This document shows, in pieces, positions 5,750-13,674 of a DNA stretch of 17,626 nucleotides. The number at the start of each line of letters is the position of its first letter. Within the stretch, counting starts at the first letter, position 1. The notes beneath the pieces are model-generated. The model saw nothing but the letters and a program-made list of their open reading frames with translations. It was not told the DNA's origin and ran no database searches. Origin of the DNA: an uncultured Eubacteriales bacterium. GTDB lineage: Bacteria > Bacillota_I > Bacilli_A > RF39 > UBA660. The stretch lies in assembly GCA_905188025.1 (NCBI GenBank), contig CAJJKI010000019.1, forward strand, positions 1-17,626. Direction: 5' to 3'. A program made the position numbers and the translations under genes.

Positions 5750-8254
5750 TTATTTATTTTTATTATGATATTTTTTATATAGTTTTACTAATTCATACCA
5801 GTATACTGATAAGAATGAAATAAGAATAGTTATTAATAAACTTGATATATTTAGAGTAGTTAATTTTAGAAGAGTATGAATACTAGTATAATTTATAAGG
5901 ATTATGCTTATGATGATGATAAGATGAATTGTGATAATAACTTTATCTTTTAAGAGATGTTTTATGTTTTGATAGGCAAAGTTAGTACTACTATTGACTT
6001 CTACTAGGAAGATATTTGATAAAATTATAATTGTAAAAGCCATGGTTCTAGCTAAGAGGGGATCTTCTTTTAGATAGATAAGATATGTTATAAATGATGC
6101 TAGGAAAATGATTAATCCTTGAATAAGGCTTTTTATAAGAGTAGATTTATCTAGTAATTTTTCTTTAATGGTACGAGGAGGCCTTGACATGATATTTGAT
6201 TCAGCTGGTTCTCTTTCAAAAATGATAGAGCATGTTGGATCGATAATTAATTCTAGAAGGACTACATGTAAAGGGAGAAGCATAAAGTTACTAGGATTTA
6301 TTCCTAGAATTGAAGCAAGTAATGAAGATAAGGCAATGGGAAGATGGATAGTTAAAATATAGCCGATTGATTTTTTGATATTGTCATATATTCGGCGGCC
6401 ATCTTCGATAGTGTTAATGATAGTACTGAAGTTATCGTCTAGTAAGATTAGATCAGCGGCTTCAGTAGATACTTCACTACCCTTGTCTCCCATAGCAATA
6501 CCGATATTGGCTTGTTTTAAGGCTGCTGCATCATTTACTCCGTCGCCAGTCATTGCAACGATATGGCCTATATTTTGATAAGCAGTAATTATTTTCTTTT
6601 TATGTTTTGGTAATACTCTTGAGAAGATAGCACAATCAGTAACACTTTCTTGTAATTCTTCTAGAGACATTTTTTCTAGCATTTCTCCAGTAATTACTTT
6701 TGATGATGGGATACCCACTTCACTAGCTATAGCTGATGCTGTTATGCCATTATCTCCGGTTATCATAACTACTTTGATACCAGCTTTTTTACAAGTAGAT
6801 ATATAGGAGCTTATGTTATCTTTTGGTGGATCAATAAAGCCAATTAAGCCGATAAATTTTAATTTTAATTTAGATATATCATTTGGAATATTTGAATCTT
6901 TTGGATATTCTTTTGATGAGACTGCTATGACACGGAGGCCAATATTTTGCATGTTAGTTAATTCTTTATTGATGGATTCTTTTTCTTCTTTAGATAATGT
7001 TGATATTTTTATGATACTTTCAGGGGAACCTTTAGCAGTAATAAGTATCTTATTGTTTATTTGCCATGCTGAAGCCATCATTTTATGTTCGTCAGTAAAG
7101 GGATATTTTTTTATTTTAGTACCTTTATTTTGAAGGATATTTTTGATATTTAGATTGTTAGCATATTTATAGATAGCTTTTTCCATAGGATCGTAGGGGT
7201 TTTCTTCACAGCAAAGAATGGCACTTTTTATTAGAGATGATTCATCTATAGGGGTATTTATTTTGGCAATGGTCATTTTGTTTTTGGTAATGGTGCCTGT
7301 TTTATCTACGCAAAGGATAGAGATAGCTCCGAGGGTTTCTACGGATGAGAGTTTTTTTACGAGAGAGTTTTTCTTGGCAAGGCGCCATGCTCCTACTCCA
7401 AGGAATACTGTTAATACTACAGGGAATTCTTCAGGAATCATAGCCATGGCAAGAGTTATTCCTGATAGGATACTAGAAATGATTCTTGATTTTAATGGTT
7501 CATTAGCTAGACTGATAAATGTGAAGAGGCTAACTAATAGAAAAAGAATTAAGGCAATGATTGAGCATGTTTTTACAAGAGATGATATTTGATTTTGAAG
7601 GGGTGTCTTTTGTTCTTCGATATGTTTTAGGCTATCACCGATTTGACCATATTCAGTATTAGAACCAATTTTATCTACTTTGACTAGGCCAGTGCCACTT
7701 ATAACAAGAGTACCTTGATAGCAGTAATCCTGACGCCAGTAGTCAGTGCTTTTTTTATGAGAAGTAGTTTTATATACAGGAAGAGATTCTCCGGTTAAGA
7801 TGGATTCATCTACTTTGAGACCGTTACTTTCTAGAACATGGCCATCTGCTGGTATTTTGATACCTTCATGAATATACATGAGGTCTCCAGGTAAGAGATC
7901 TAGGCTAGATATTTCAACTTTTTTATTATCTCTTAGGACTGTTATATGAGGAGTTGATAATTTTTTTAGGGCACTTATTGTTTTATCAGTTTTCCATTCT
8001 TGAAAGATATCAATGGCAATGACTGCAAAGACAAATACTAACATGATGATGCCGTCCTGTGGTTCACCTAACAAAAAATAGATGGATGCTGCAATGATTA
8101 GGAGTAAGAACATTGGCTCACATAAAGCATGAAATATTTTTATTAAGGGGCTGTATTTTTTAGAGGAAATTATTTCGTTTTTACCGTATATTTTTTTTAA
8201 TTTGATAACCTCTTCGCTGGTTAAACCAGTTACTTTTTCTTTTTTTTGATTCAT
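5750..8254 (-). CDS. P-type cation-transporting ATPase
   Basis: An 834-residue P-type ATPase of the Ca2+-ATPase-like (P2) architecture. It has an N-terminal cation-ATPase domain, actuator motif TGES (154-157), phosphorylation site DKTGT with Asp317, KGSPE in the nucleotide domain (408-412), TGD (499-501) and TGDGVNDAAALK (569-580), and about ten membrane helices. The M4 ion-site motif is PEEFP (274-278) instead of the PEGLP typical of calcium pumps, and M6 reads ELIIDPTCS (668-676). There are no N-terminal CxxC metal domains and no CPC motif, so it is not a P1B copper/zinc pump. The gene follows a leader resembling the NiCo metal riboswitch, so efflux of a transition metal (Co, Ni or Fe) is a reasonable inference, though the sequence alone would be annotated as a calcium-type pump. 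AAGGAGG lies six bases before the ATG. It appears to be transcribed alone. Confidence 0.93.
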   Translation of the reverse strand: MNQKKEKVTGLTSEEVIKLKKIYGKNEIISSKKYSPLIKIFHALCEPMFLLLIIAASIYFLLGEPQDGIIMLVFVFAVIAIDIFQEWKTDKTISALKKLSTPHITVLRDNKKVEISSLDLLPGDLMYIHEGIKIPADGHVLESNGLKVDESILTGESLPVYKTTSHKKSTDYWRQDYCYQGTLVISGTGLVKVDKIGSNTEYGQIGDSLKHIEEQKTPLQNQISSLVKTCSIIALILFLLVSLFTFISLANEPLKSRIISSILSGITLAMAMIPEEFPVVLTVFLGVGAWRLAKKNSLVKKLSSVETLGAISILCVDKTGTITKNKMTIAKINTPIDESSLIKSAILCCEENPYDPMEKAIYKYANNLNIKNILQNKGTKIKKYPFTDEHKMMASAWQINNKILITAKGSPESIIKISTLSKEEKESINKELTNMQNIGLRVIAVSSKEYPKDSNIPNDISKLKLKFIGLIGFIDPPKDNISSYISTCKKAGIKVVMITGDNGITASAIASEVGIPSSKVITGEMLEKMSLEELQESVTDCAIFSRVLPKHKKKIITAYQNIGHIVAMTGDGVNDAAALKQANIGIAMGDKGSEVSTEAADLILLDDNFSTIINTIEDGRRIYDNIKKSIGYILTIHLPIALSSLLASILGINPSNFMLLPLHVVLLELIIDPTCSIIFEREPAESNIMSRPPRTIKEKLLDKSTLIKSLIQGLIIFLASFITYLIYLKEDPLLARTMAFTIIILSNIFLVEVNSSTNFAYQNIKHLLKDKVIITIHLIIIISIILINYTSIHTLLKLTTLNISSLLITILISFLSVYWYELVKLYKKYHNKNK

Positions 8255-8280
8255 ACGAATCCTCCTTAATATAGATTTTG

Positions 8281-8327
8281 ATAAAAGAAAAATGCATCAG
8301 GGAATACATACTGTCCCATAGATGCAT
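8281..8327 (-). terminator. Regulated terminator within the metal-riboswitch leader
   Basis: On the minus strand ATGCATC (8327-8321) pairs with GATGCAT (8298-8292), with GGGA/TCCC inside, followed by TTTTTCTTTT. Its 5' strand overlaps the ATAGATG/CATCTAT aptamer hairpin and its 3' strand overlaps P1, so it can form only when the aptamer is open. Confidence 0.6.
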
Positions 8328-8409
8328 ACATCTATTGCTTATAGCCCGGTATAGATATACCTGTCAGTTGTACTGTAGATAAGAATATTCTTTTGCAGTG
8401 CACTTTTCT
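8286..8409 (-). promoter_or_regulatory. NiCo (czcD)-like metal riboswitch with terminator/antiterminator
   Basis: Read on the minus strand, the leader has CTGACAGG (8367-8360), a hairpin GGTATA/TATACC (8361-8348), CCGGGCTAT (8349-8341), a hairpin ATAGATG/CATCTAT (8335-8318), GGGACAG (8317-8311) and a hairpin closed by GGGA/TCCC (8317-8300). This G-rich junction pattern (ACAGG, CCGGGCT, GGGACAG around short helices) matches what I know of the NiCo riboswitch. A closing helix P1 pairs 8399-8409 with 8286-8296 (11 pairs, one G-U). The same 3' strand can instead form a terminator by pairing 8292-8298 with 8321-8327, followed by a T-rich tract. The two are mutually exclusive, so ligand should switch the ATPase on. 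An extra hairpin lies between P1 and CTGACAGG, so the match to the known architecture is not perfect. Confidence 0.65.
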
Positions 8410-8419
8410 ATTCAATTAC

Positions 8420-8448
8420 ATTATATGATTTATATTCTTTTTTGTCAA
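8420..8448 (-). promoter_or_regulatory. Promoter of the P-type ATPase leader
   Basis: Perfect consensus on the minus strand: TTGACA (8448-8443), a 17-base spacer and TATAAT (8425-8420). The start near 8413 is about four bases before P1 of the riboswitch, so the RNA begins almost exactly with the aptamer. Confidence 0.88.
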
Positions 8449-8449
8449 T

Positions 8450-8478
8450 TAAAAACACCTACTTGAAATGAGGTGTTT
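8450..8478 (-). terminator. Terminator of the ABC exporter operon
   Basis: AAACACCT (8478-8471 on the minus strand) pairs with AGGTGTTT (8460-8453) around a 10-base loop and runs into a short T tract. It begins six bases after the stop of the exporter gene and directly abuts the -35 box of the ATPase promoter. Confidence 0.75.
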
Positions 8479-8483
8479 AATAT

Positions 8484-10778
8484 TTATAACTCAAATTGTG
8501 AATTATATAGGGTAGCATATGATCCATTTAATTTAATTAATTCTTCATGTGTACCCTGCTCTACTATATTGCCATCTTTCATAACAAGAATTAGATCAGC
8601 ATTTTTAATAGTAGATAATCTATGAGCGATAATGAAGGAGGTTTTACCTTTGGTTAGTTTATCCATAGCTTTTTGAACGAGCTCTTCGGTACGGGTATCA
8701 ACATTAGAAGTAGCTTCATCTAGGATAAGGAATGGAGCATCTTCGATCATACCTCTAGCGATAGTTAGTAACTGCTTTTGACCAGCTGAGATTGATTCGT
8801 TATCAGAGAGAACAGTATCGTAACCATGAGGTAATGTTTTTATGAAGTGATCTACTCCGACAGTTTTACAAACTTCCTCTACTCTTTTTTGAGTAACATT
8901 TTTACGGTTATAGACAATGTTTTCTTTGATTGTTCCTTCAAAGAGCCATGTGTCTTGAAGTACCATTGTAAATAGTGAATGGATATTTTCTCTAGTTAGA
9001 TCGTGGATAGAAGTACCATCGATAAGGATATCGCCGCCATTTATTTCATAGAACTTCATGAGAAGATTAACCATAGTAGTTTTACCGGCACCGGTTGGGC
9101 CAACAATGGCAACTTTTTTACCTGGCTTAGCAATAGCACTGAAATCTTTAATAGTTGGTTTGTCGCTATCAGCATAAGTGAAGGTTACGTTCTTAAATTC
9201 TATTTGTCCTTTAATGTCTTTTTTCTTTAATACTTTAGTTAAATGACTTTCATCAGTTAACTCTTCTTCATCAAGAAATTCAAAGACTCTTTCACTGGCA
9301 GCAGCAGTTGTTTGAAGGCTAGTCATGGACTGAGCTATTTGTGATAGAGGACTTGTAAATAATCTTACATAAGTAATGAACGCTACGATAACTCCAAAAG
9401 TAATTATATTTTTAGAAGTTAAGAGGGCTCCGACAACACAAACGGCTACATATCCGAAGTTACCTACGAAGTTCATAAGTGGCATCATAAGGCTTGATAA
9501 GAAACGGCTTTTACGATTAGCTTCGTACATTTTTTGATTTAGCTTATCAAATTTTTCATTTACTTGTTTTTGACCATTATAACTTTTTACAACATTTAAT
9601 CCTGAATATACTTCTTCGATATGACCATTTAGGGCTCCTAATTCTTTTTGACGGAGACTAAAATATTTTTGTGATTTACCAAGTATTAGGAACATAAAGA
9701 TAAATCCTATTAAGCTAGATATAATGGCAGTTAAAGACATTATCCAGTTAGTTAGAAACATCATGATAGTAGTTCCAATAAATAAGGCGATAGCGCTTAC
9801 TAAAGTAGATAATGATTGATCCATTGATGATGATAAGGTATCTACGTCATTAGTTATTCTTGATAAGATATCACCATTAGAAGTTTTATCAAAATATTTT
9901 AATGGTAATTTGTTAATTTTATGTGATATATCTTTACGAAGACGATTAGCAAATCTATTAGACACTATTGTCATTGAGATAGCTTCAATATAATTGAATA
10001 TAGCACTTATTATATATAATGCTATTAGAGTATAAGCAATCTTTTTTATTTTATCAAGAGGCATATTAGGTTTGATAAGATTCTTAATATTAGTTGGGGA
10101 TTCATCTATTTTTTGATAGATATCTTTAGCAGTAGTATTCTCATTCATTACTCCCATTAGAGATAAGAATTCAGCTTTATCTTCTTTTGTGATAGTAATA
10201 TTATCGATAGTTAATTCAGTAAATAAGATATTAGCAATACTAGAAGATATTTTAGGTGTTGTATTTAATGATTTTATGAGATTTATTTTATCTTCTTTAG
10301 TGATAAGTGTATCTTCATAATTAGAGTCTGTGATAATGATATCTAGGACACTATCAGGAAGACTACTTAGATTAGTAAGAAAGTTTTCTTGATCACTTAA
10401 TAGTTTTGTGAATGAAGATTTATCTTCATTAGAGATATTTGATGATAATATATTGTTTATGGTATTTTGATCTAAATTAAGATTTAATATTGATGGTAAT
10501 TTTGTTTTTAGGGTTTCTTTATTTAGATCTGACTCAAGTGAGTCTTTGATAAGCATAATATTATCTTTATTGGGAATTAGTCCTTCAGAGATACAATCAG
10601 TAAGATCTGAGAGGATATTAGGGGTAAATATTGCTAGGATAGAACTAGTAGTTGCTAAGATGATTGATATTAGTATTAATACTTTATATGGTTTTAATTC
10701 TTTTAATAATCTTGTTACGGCTTTGCCAAAATCTTTGACTTTTGTATCAGAATTATTATGTCCTCCAGGTCTAGGCAT
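8484..10778 (-). CDS. ABC half-exporter with a large extracytoplasmic insertion (BmrD/LmrD-like, catalytic subunit)
   Basis: A 764-residue type IV ABC exporter half (six membrane helices plus ATPase). Walker A is GPTGAGKT (560-567), Q-loop LQDTW (607-611), Walker B LILDEAT (684-690) with catalytic Glu688, and switch His719. The signature reads ISAGQ (663-667), off consensus. This subunit therefore supplies the full catalytic Walker site but a weak signature, the complement of its partner. Unlike standard halves of about 580 residues, it has some 190 residues (about 57-245) between helix 1 and helix 2, expected outside the membrane. These contain three related segments built on (N/K)EDKxxF/L near 117, 161 and 198. 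A GGAGG-type site precedes the ATG, and the gene overlaps its partner by 8 bases. The likely role is multidrug or lipid/peptide export. Confidence 0.93.
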   Translation of the reverse strand: MPRPGGHNNSDTKVKDFGKAVTRLLKELKPYKVLILISIILATTSSILAIFTPNILSDLTDCISEGLIPNKDNIMLIKDSLESDLNKETLKTKLPSILNLNLDQNTINNILSSNISNEDKSSFTKLLSDQENFLTNLSSLPDSVLDIIITDSNYEDTLITKEDKINLIKSLNTTPKISSSIANILFTELTIDNITITKEDKAEFLSLMGVMNENTTAKDIYQKIDESPTNIKNLIKPNMPLDKIKKIAYTLIALYIISAIFNYIEAISMTIVSNRFANRLRKDISHKINKLPLKYFDKTSNGDILSRITNDVDTLSSSMDQSLSTLVSAIALFIGTTIMMFLTNWIMSLTAIISSLIGFIFMFLILGKSQKYFSLRQKELGALNGHIEEVYSGLNVVKSYNGQKQVNEKFDKLNQKMYEANRKSRFLSSLMMPLMNFVGNFGYVAVCVVGALLTSKNIITFGVIVAFITYVRLFTSPLSQIAQSMTSLQTTAAASERVFEFLDEEELTDESHLTKVLKKKDIKGQIEFKNVTFTYADSDKPTIKDFSAIAKPGKKVAIVGPTGAGKTTMVNLLMKFYEINGGDILIDGTSIHDLTRENIHSLFTMVLQDTWLFEGTIKENIVYNRKNVTQKRVEEVCKTVGVDHFIKTLPHGYDTVLSDNESISAGQKQLLTIARGMIEDAPFLILDEATSNVDTRTEELVQKAMDKLTKGKTSFIIAHRLSTIKNADLILVMKDGNIVEQGTHEELIKLNGSYATLYNSQFEL

Positions 10779-12531
10779 TTTCTAACTCCTCCTTTGATAG
10801 TTGCGATAAGGCTATTTGTTTATATACTGGGCATTTCTTTAGTAATTCTGTGTGTGTACCGTATCCAACACATTCACCATTATCAAGCACCATTATTTTA
10901 TCAGCATGCATAATAGTACCAATTCTTTGAGCAACTATTACACATGTAGCATTTTTAGTATATTTCTTTAATTCTTTTCTTAAGATTGAATCTGTTTTAT
11001 AGTCAAGGGCTGAGAATGAATCATCAAAGATATATATTTCAGGATTTCTGGCGATGGCACGGGCAATGGCTAATCTTTGCTTTTGACCTCCAGAGATATT
11101 AGTTCCTCTTTGAGCAAGGTTTGTTTTATATCCTTTATCCATCTTTTCAACAAATTCTTTGGCTTGAGCTACTTCGATGGCTTTTTTGATGATGGCATCG
11201 TCTTTTGGTTCTTTTGATTCACCATAGGCAATATTATCTTTTACTGTTCCACTAAAGATTACAGCTTTTTGAGGAACATATCCTAATTTATTGAAAAGGT
11301 ATGATTGTTTATATTCTTTAACATTAATACCATCTATTAAGACTTCTCCATCAGTAGCATCATAGAAACGAGGAATAAGATTGATGAGGGTTGATTTACC
11401 ACTGCCAGTTGAACCAATAAAGGCGATAGTTTCACCGGCTGTTACTTTGAAAGAGATATCTTTTAGGAGATACTCTTCAGCATCAGGATATTTAAAGGAA
11501 ACATTTTTGAATTCAATAGTACCTACTTCACTAGTAATATCTTTATCGATAGTACCATCTGGTACAGTGATAGATGTTTCTAATACTTCATTAATACGAT
11601 TAGCAGATACACTAGCTCTTGGTAAAATCATAAAGATCATAGCAAGCATTAGGAATGACATAATTACTTGCATAGCATAACTAGAGAAGATTACCATGTC
11701 ACTAAATACTTGAAGTTTATCTACCATGAGAGCGGCATCAATTAAATATGCTCCGATAAAATAGATTATCATGGTGAGAGAATTCATTACTAAATACATA
11801 GCTGGAGACATAATAGAAAATGCTTTTTGATTAAATAATTGTTGATTAGTTAGTTTGTTGTTAACTTCAGCAAATTTTTCTTCTTGATATTTTTCAGCAT
11901 TAAAAGCATGAATTACTCTTAGACCATTTAGATTTTCACGAGTAACATTATTGATCTTATCAATTAATTTTTGAACGATTTTGAATTTAGGCATTACAAC
12001 GATAATTAAAGTAGTAATTATTGATAAGAGAATTAAGACAGCGATGGTAGTTACAAGAGACCATTGCCAGCTTTTGTTGACTATTTTAGTAATAGCCCAT
12101 ACAGCAGTGATAGGAGCTTTTACTAATAGTTGAAGTCCCATACCTACTAGCATTTCTACTTGAGTTATATCATTAGTTGTTCTAGTAATTAGACTACTAG
12201 TAGAGAAATTTTTTACTTCATTGAAAGATAATTCTTCTACCTTACCGAAAACTTTCTTTCTTAATTTGGTAGAGAAAGATGAAGATAGATTAGCAATAAA
12301 ATAACCTACGAAGATAGCACTACATAAACTACCTAGGGCACACAATAACATGTATCCACCATTTTTTAAGATCTCACTGATAGCACTACCTTCAGTTTTA
12401 ACCAGTTGAGTAATAGTAGCCATATAATCTGGCATTTTTAATTCTAACCATACTTGAACTACTATTAGAAAAATACTAATAACAGTATAAAAGCATTCTT
12501 TTTTACCAAAATTTTTAAATAATTTTAACAT
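10771..12531 (-). CDS. ABC half-exporter, degenerate-site subunit (BmrC/LmrC-like)
   Basis: A 586-residue half-transporter with six membrane helices and a C-terminal ATPase domain. Numbering from Met at 12531: Walker A GSTGSGKS (373-380), YVPQ Q-loop near 418-421, perfect signature ISGGQ (479-483), but Walker B ends IFDDS with Asp504 in place of the catalytic Glu, and the switch His is replaced by Gln535 (VAQR). These changes are typical of the subunit that forms the non-hydrolysing site in heterodimeric exporters such as BmrCD, LmrCD and TM287/288. I chose the start at 12531 because AAAGGA lies nine bases upstream; an ATG 15 codons earlier (12576) has no binding site and almost no leader after the predicted transcription start. 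It is first in a two-gene operon with a consensus promoter. Confidence 0.93.
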   Translation of the reverse strand: MLKLFKNFGKKECFYTVISIFLIVVQVWLELKMPDYMATITQLVKTEGSAISEILKNGGYMLLCALGSLCSAIFVGYFIANLSSSFSTKLRKKVFGKVEELSFNEVKNFSTSSLITRTTNDITQVEMLVGMGLQLLVKAPITAVWAITKIVNKSWQWSLVTTIAVLILLSIITTLIIVVMPKFKIVQKLIDKINNVTRENLNGLRVIHAFNAEKYQEEKFAEVNNKLTNQQLFNQKAFSIMSPAMYLVMNSLTMIIYFIGAYLIDAALMVDKLQVFSDMVIFSSYAMQVIMSFLMLAMIFMILPRASVSANRINEVLETSITVPDGTIDKDITSEVGTIEFKNVSFKYPDAEEYLLKDISFKVTAGETIAFIGSTGSGKSTLINLIPRFYDATDGEVLIDGINVKEYKQSYLFNKLGYVPQKAVIFSGTVKDNIAYGESKEPKDDAIIKKAIEVAQAKEFVEKMDKGYKTNLAQRGTNISGGQKQRLAIARAIARNPEIYIFDDSFSALDYKTDSILRKELKKYTKNATCVIVAQRIGTIMHADKIMVLDNGECVGYGTHTELLKKCPVYKQIALSQLSKEELENA

Positions 12532-12601
12532 TTTTTCAATTCCTTTCTTTAATTTTTGTTTAATAGAAACTTTCATTTATTAACTAATATTCCATTTTCT
12601 T

Positions 12602-12630
12602 ATTATATAGAGTTCAAAGATAATTGTCAA
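12602..12630 (-). promoter_or_regulatory. Promoter of the heterodimeric ABC exporter operon
   Basis: Perfect consensus on the minus strand: TTGACA (12630-12625), a 17-base spacer and TATAAT (12607-12602). The start falls near 12595, about 64 bases before the preferred ATG at 12531. I see no obvious operator. Confidence 0.88.
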
Positions 12631-12672
12631 TGTTATTGATTAGGAAAATTAAGGGAAAGTATGTGATATATA

Positions 12673-12710
12673 TGAAAAAGAAACTATAATTTTATTATAT
12701 TATAGTTTCT
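12673..12710 (-). terminator. Terminator after the M23 peptidase gene
   Basis: A perfect 12-bp stem, AGAAACTATAAT (12710-12699 on the minus strand) with ATTATAGTTTCT (12690-12679), has an eight-base loop and continues into TTTTC. It follows the M23 stop by 26 bases and precedes the exporter promoter. Confidence 0.8.
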
Positions 12711-12736
12711 ATTAGTTATTACTTAATATATAGATT

Positions 12737-13567
12737 TTAGTACTTTAGACGACCTTCTTTTAAAAGATTTAACATTATAGTGTTTTGAATACCTGTACCA
12801 GTATAGTTAGGGATATCATTAAGTGAAGCTAATTTTGAACGATACTGATAAGAGGAATCAATATTTATTTCTTTTAGGGCATCAACAATAGAAAAGCCAT
12901 GATAATTAGGATTAGATAGATATCTATTTGGATATTTTACTTCTGAAGAGATAATTGTAGAGTCATTTACCCATCCTATTCTACCATCATTTAGAAGATA
13001 TGGATTTCTAGCATTAGGAATGATTCTAGTGATAATACCTTCAGTAATAGCAGGAACTAGTTTTTCAGTACTAGTGCTAGATATATAGACACCATTTATT
13101 TTGACATGATCTCCTATTTGATAGGCATCTTTTCTAGGAGAAGGTTCAGAATTAGTTAGATCTTTATCAAGATATTCATATGGATTTAGACGATTATTAT
13201 TTTTATATACTTCAAAATGTAGATGACTACCATAAGCATTACCACTATTAGACATATTACCTAGTAATGAACCTGCTGATACATGATCGCCTTTTTTTAG
13301 AGAGAGACCTTTAGCTAGATGAGCATATAGAGTTTGATAACCATTTTGGTGATCTATCTTGATATAGTTTCCGTATGAAGTGATGCCAGTACTACCAGGG
13401 ATATTATCTATACCATCAGCTAGTTCAATGATTATACCACTACTATGAGCAATTACTGAATCAATTGTATAGTTAGCTCCTACTAAATCAATACCAGTGT
13501 GACCATTACCATATTCATTAGTTATTTCAGCTTGATGCTTTTTTAATACACGACAATTAATTATAAT
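12737..13567 (-). CDS. M23/LytM-family peptidoglycan endopeptidase with SH3-like domain, non-canonical start
   Basis: The frame is open from 13579 to the stop at 12737, but the first ATG is at 13255, which would remove most of the enzyme. Upstream in the same frame lies a full LytM domain: GHTGID (zinc His and Asp) about 20 residues in, YAHLAKG, KKGDHVSAG and GSHLHFEV (HxH). A good binding site, AAAGGAAGTG, stands just before the codons ATT ATA ATT; there is no in-frame ATG, GTG or TTG. I therefore place the start at ATT (13567), or ATA (13564), giving about 276 residues. After the peptidase comes an SH3-like module (KINGVYISSTSTEKL to GRIGWVND) and a C-terminal module of about 45 residues containing YTGTGIQNT, likely wall-binding. 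No signal peptide is visible, so it resembles a lysin or a non-classically exported enzyme. It may be co-transcribed with the patatin gene 107 bases upstream. Confidence 0.8.
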   Translation of the reverse strand: MIINCRVLKKHQAEITNEYGNGHTGIDLVGANYTIDSVIAHSSGIIIELADGIDNIPGSTGITSYGNYIKIDHQNGYQTLYAHLAKGLSLKKGDHVSAGSLLGNMSNSGNAYGSHLHFEVYKNNNRLNPYEYLDKDLTNSEPSPRKDAYQIGDHVKINGVYISSTSTEKLVPAITEGIITRIIPNARNPYLLNDGRIGWVNDSTIISSEVKYPNRYLSNPNYHGFSIVDALKEINIDSSYQYRSKLASLNDIPNYTGTGIQNTIMLNLLKEGRLKY

Positions 13568-13674
13568 TACACTTCCTTTCTATATATAATATTCAAAGAA
13601 GAGAATTTAATTAATCAGAAATAAACTATTATGTAGATAAGTAATATTTAATTTTAATATGATAATGAATAGAA

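Noticed and set aside
6168..7592. Several plus-strand open frames of 64-124 codons inside the P-type ATPase gene
   Set aside because: They lie opposite conserved ATPase motifs, have no ribosome binding sites and resemble no protein; they are antisense shadows.
8286..8409. yybP-ykoY manganese riboswitch as the ATPase leader
   Set aside because: The conserved loops of that class are not seen, whereas the ACAGG, CCGGGCT and GGGACAG elements fit the NiCo type better.
12532..12576. Upstream ATG extending the first ABC exporter subunit by 15 residues
   Set aside because: There is no ribosome binding site and only about 20 bases from the predicted transcription start; the ATG at 12531 has AAAGGA at good spacing.
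12737..13255. M23 gene as a truncated pseudogene starting at the first ATG
   Set aside because: The upstream frame is fully open, encodes the missing catalytic motifs and begins with a good ribosome binding site, so a non-canonical start explains it better.
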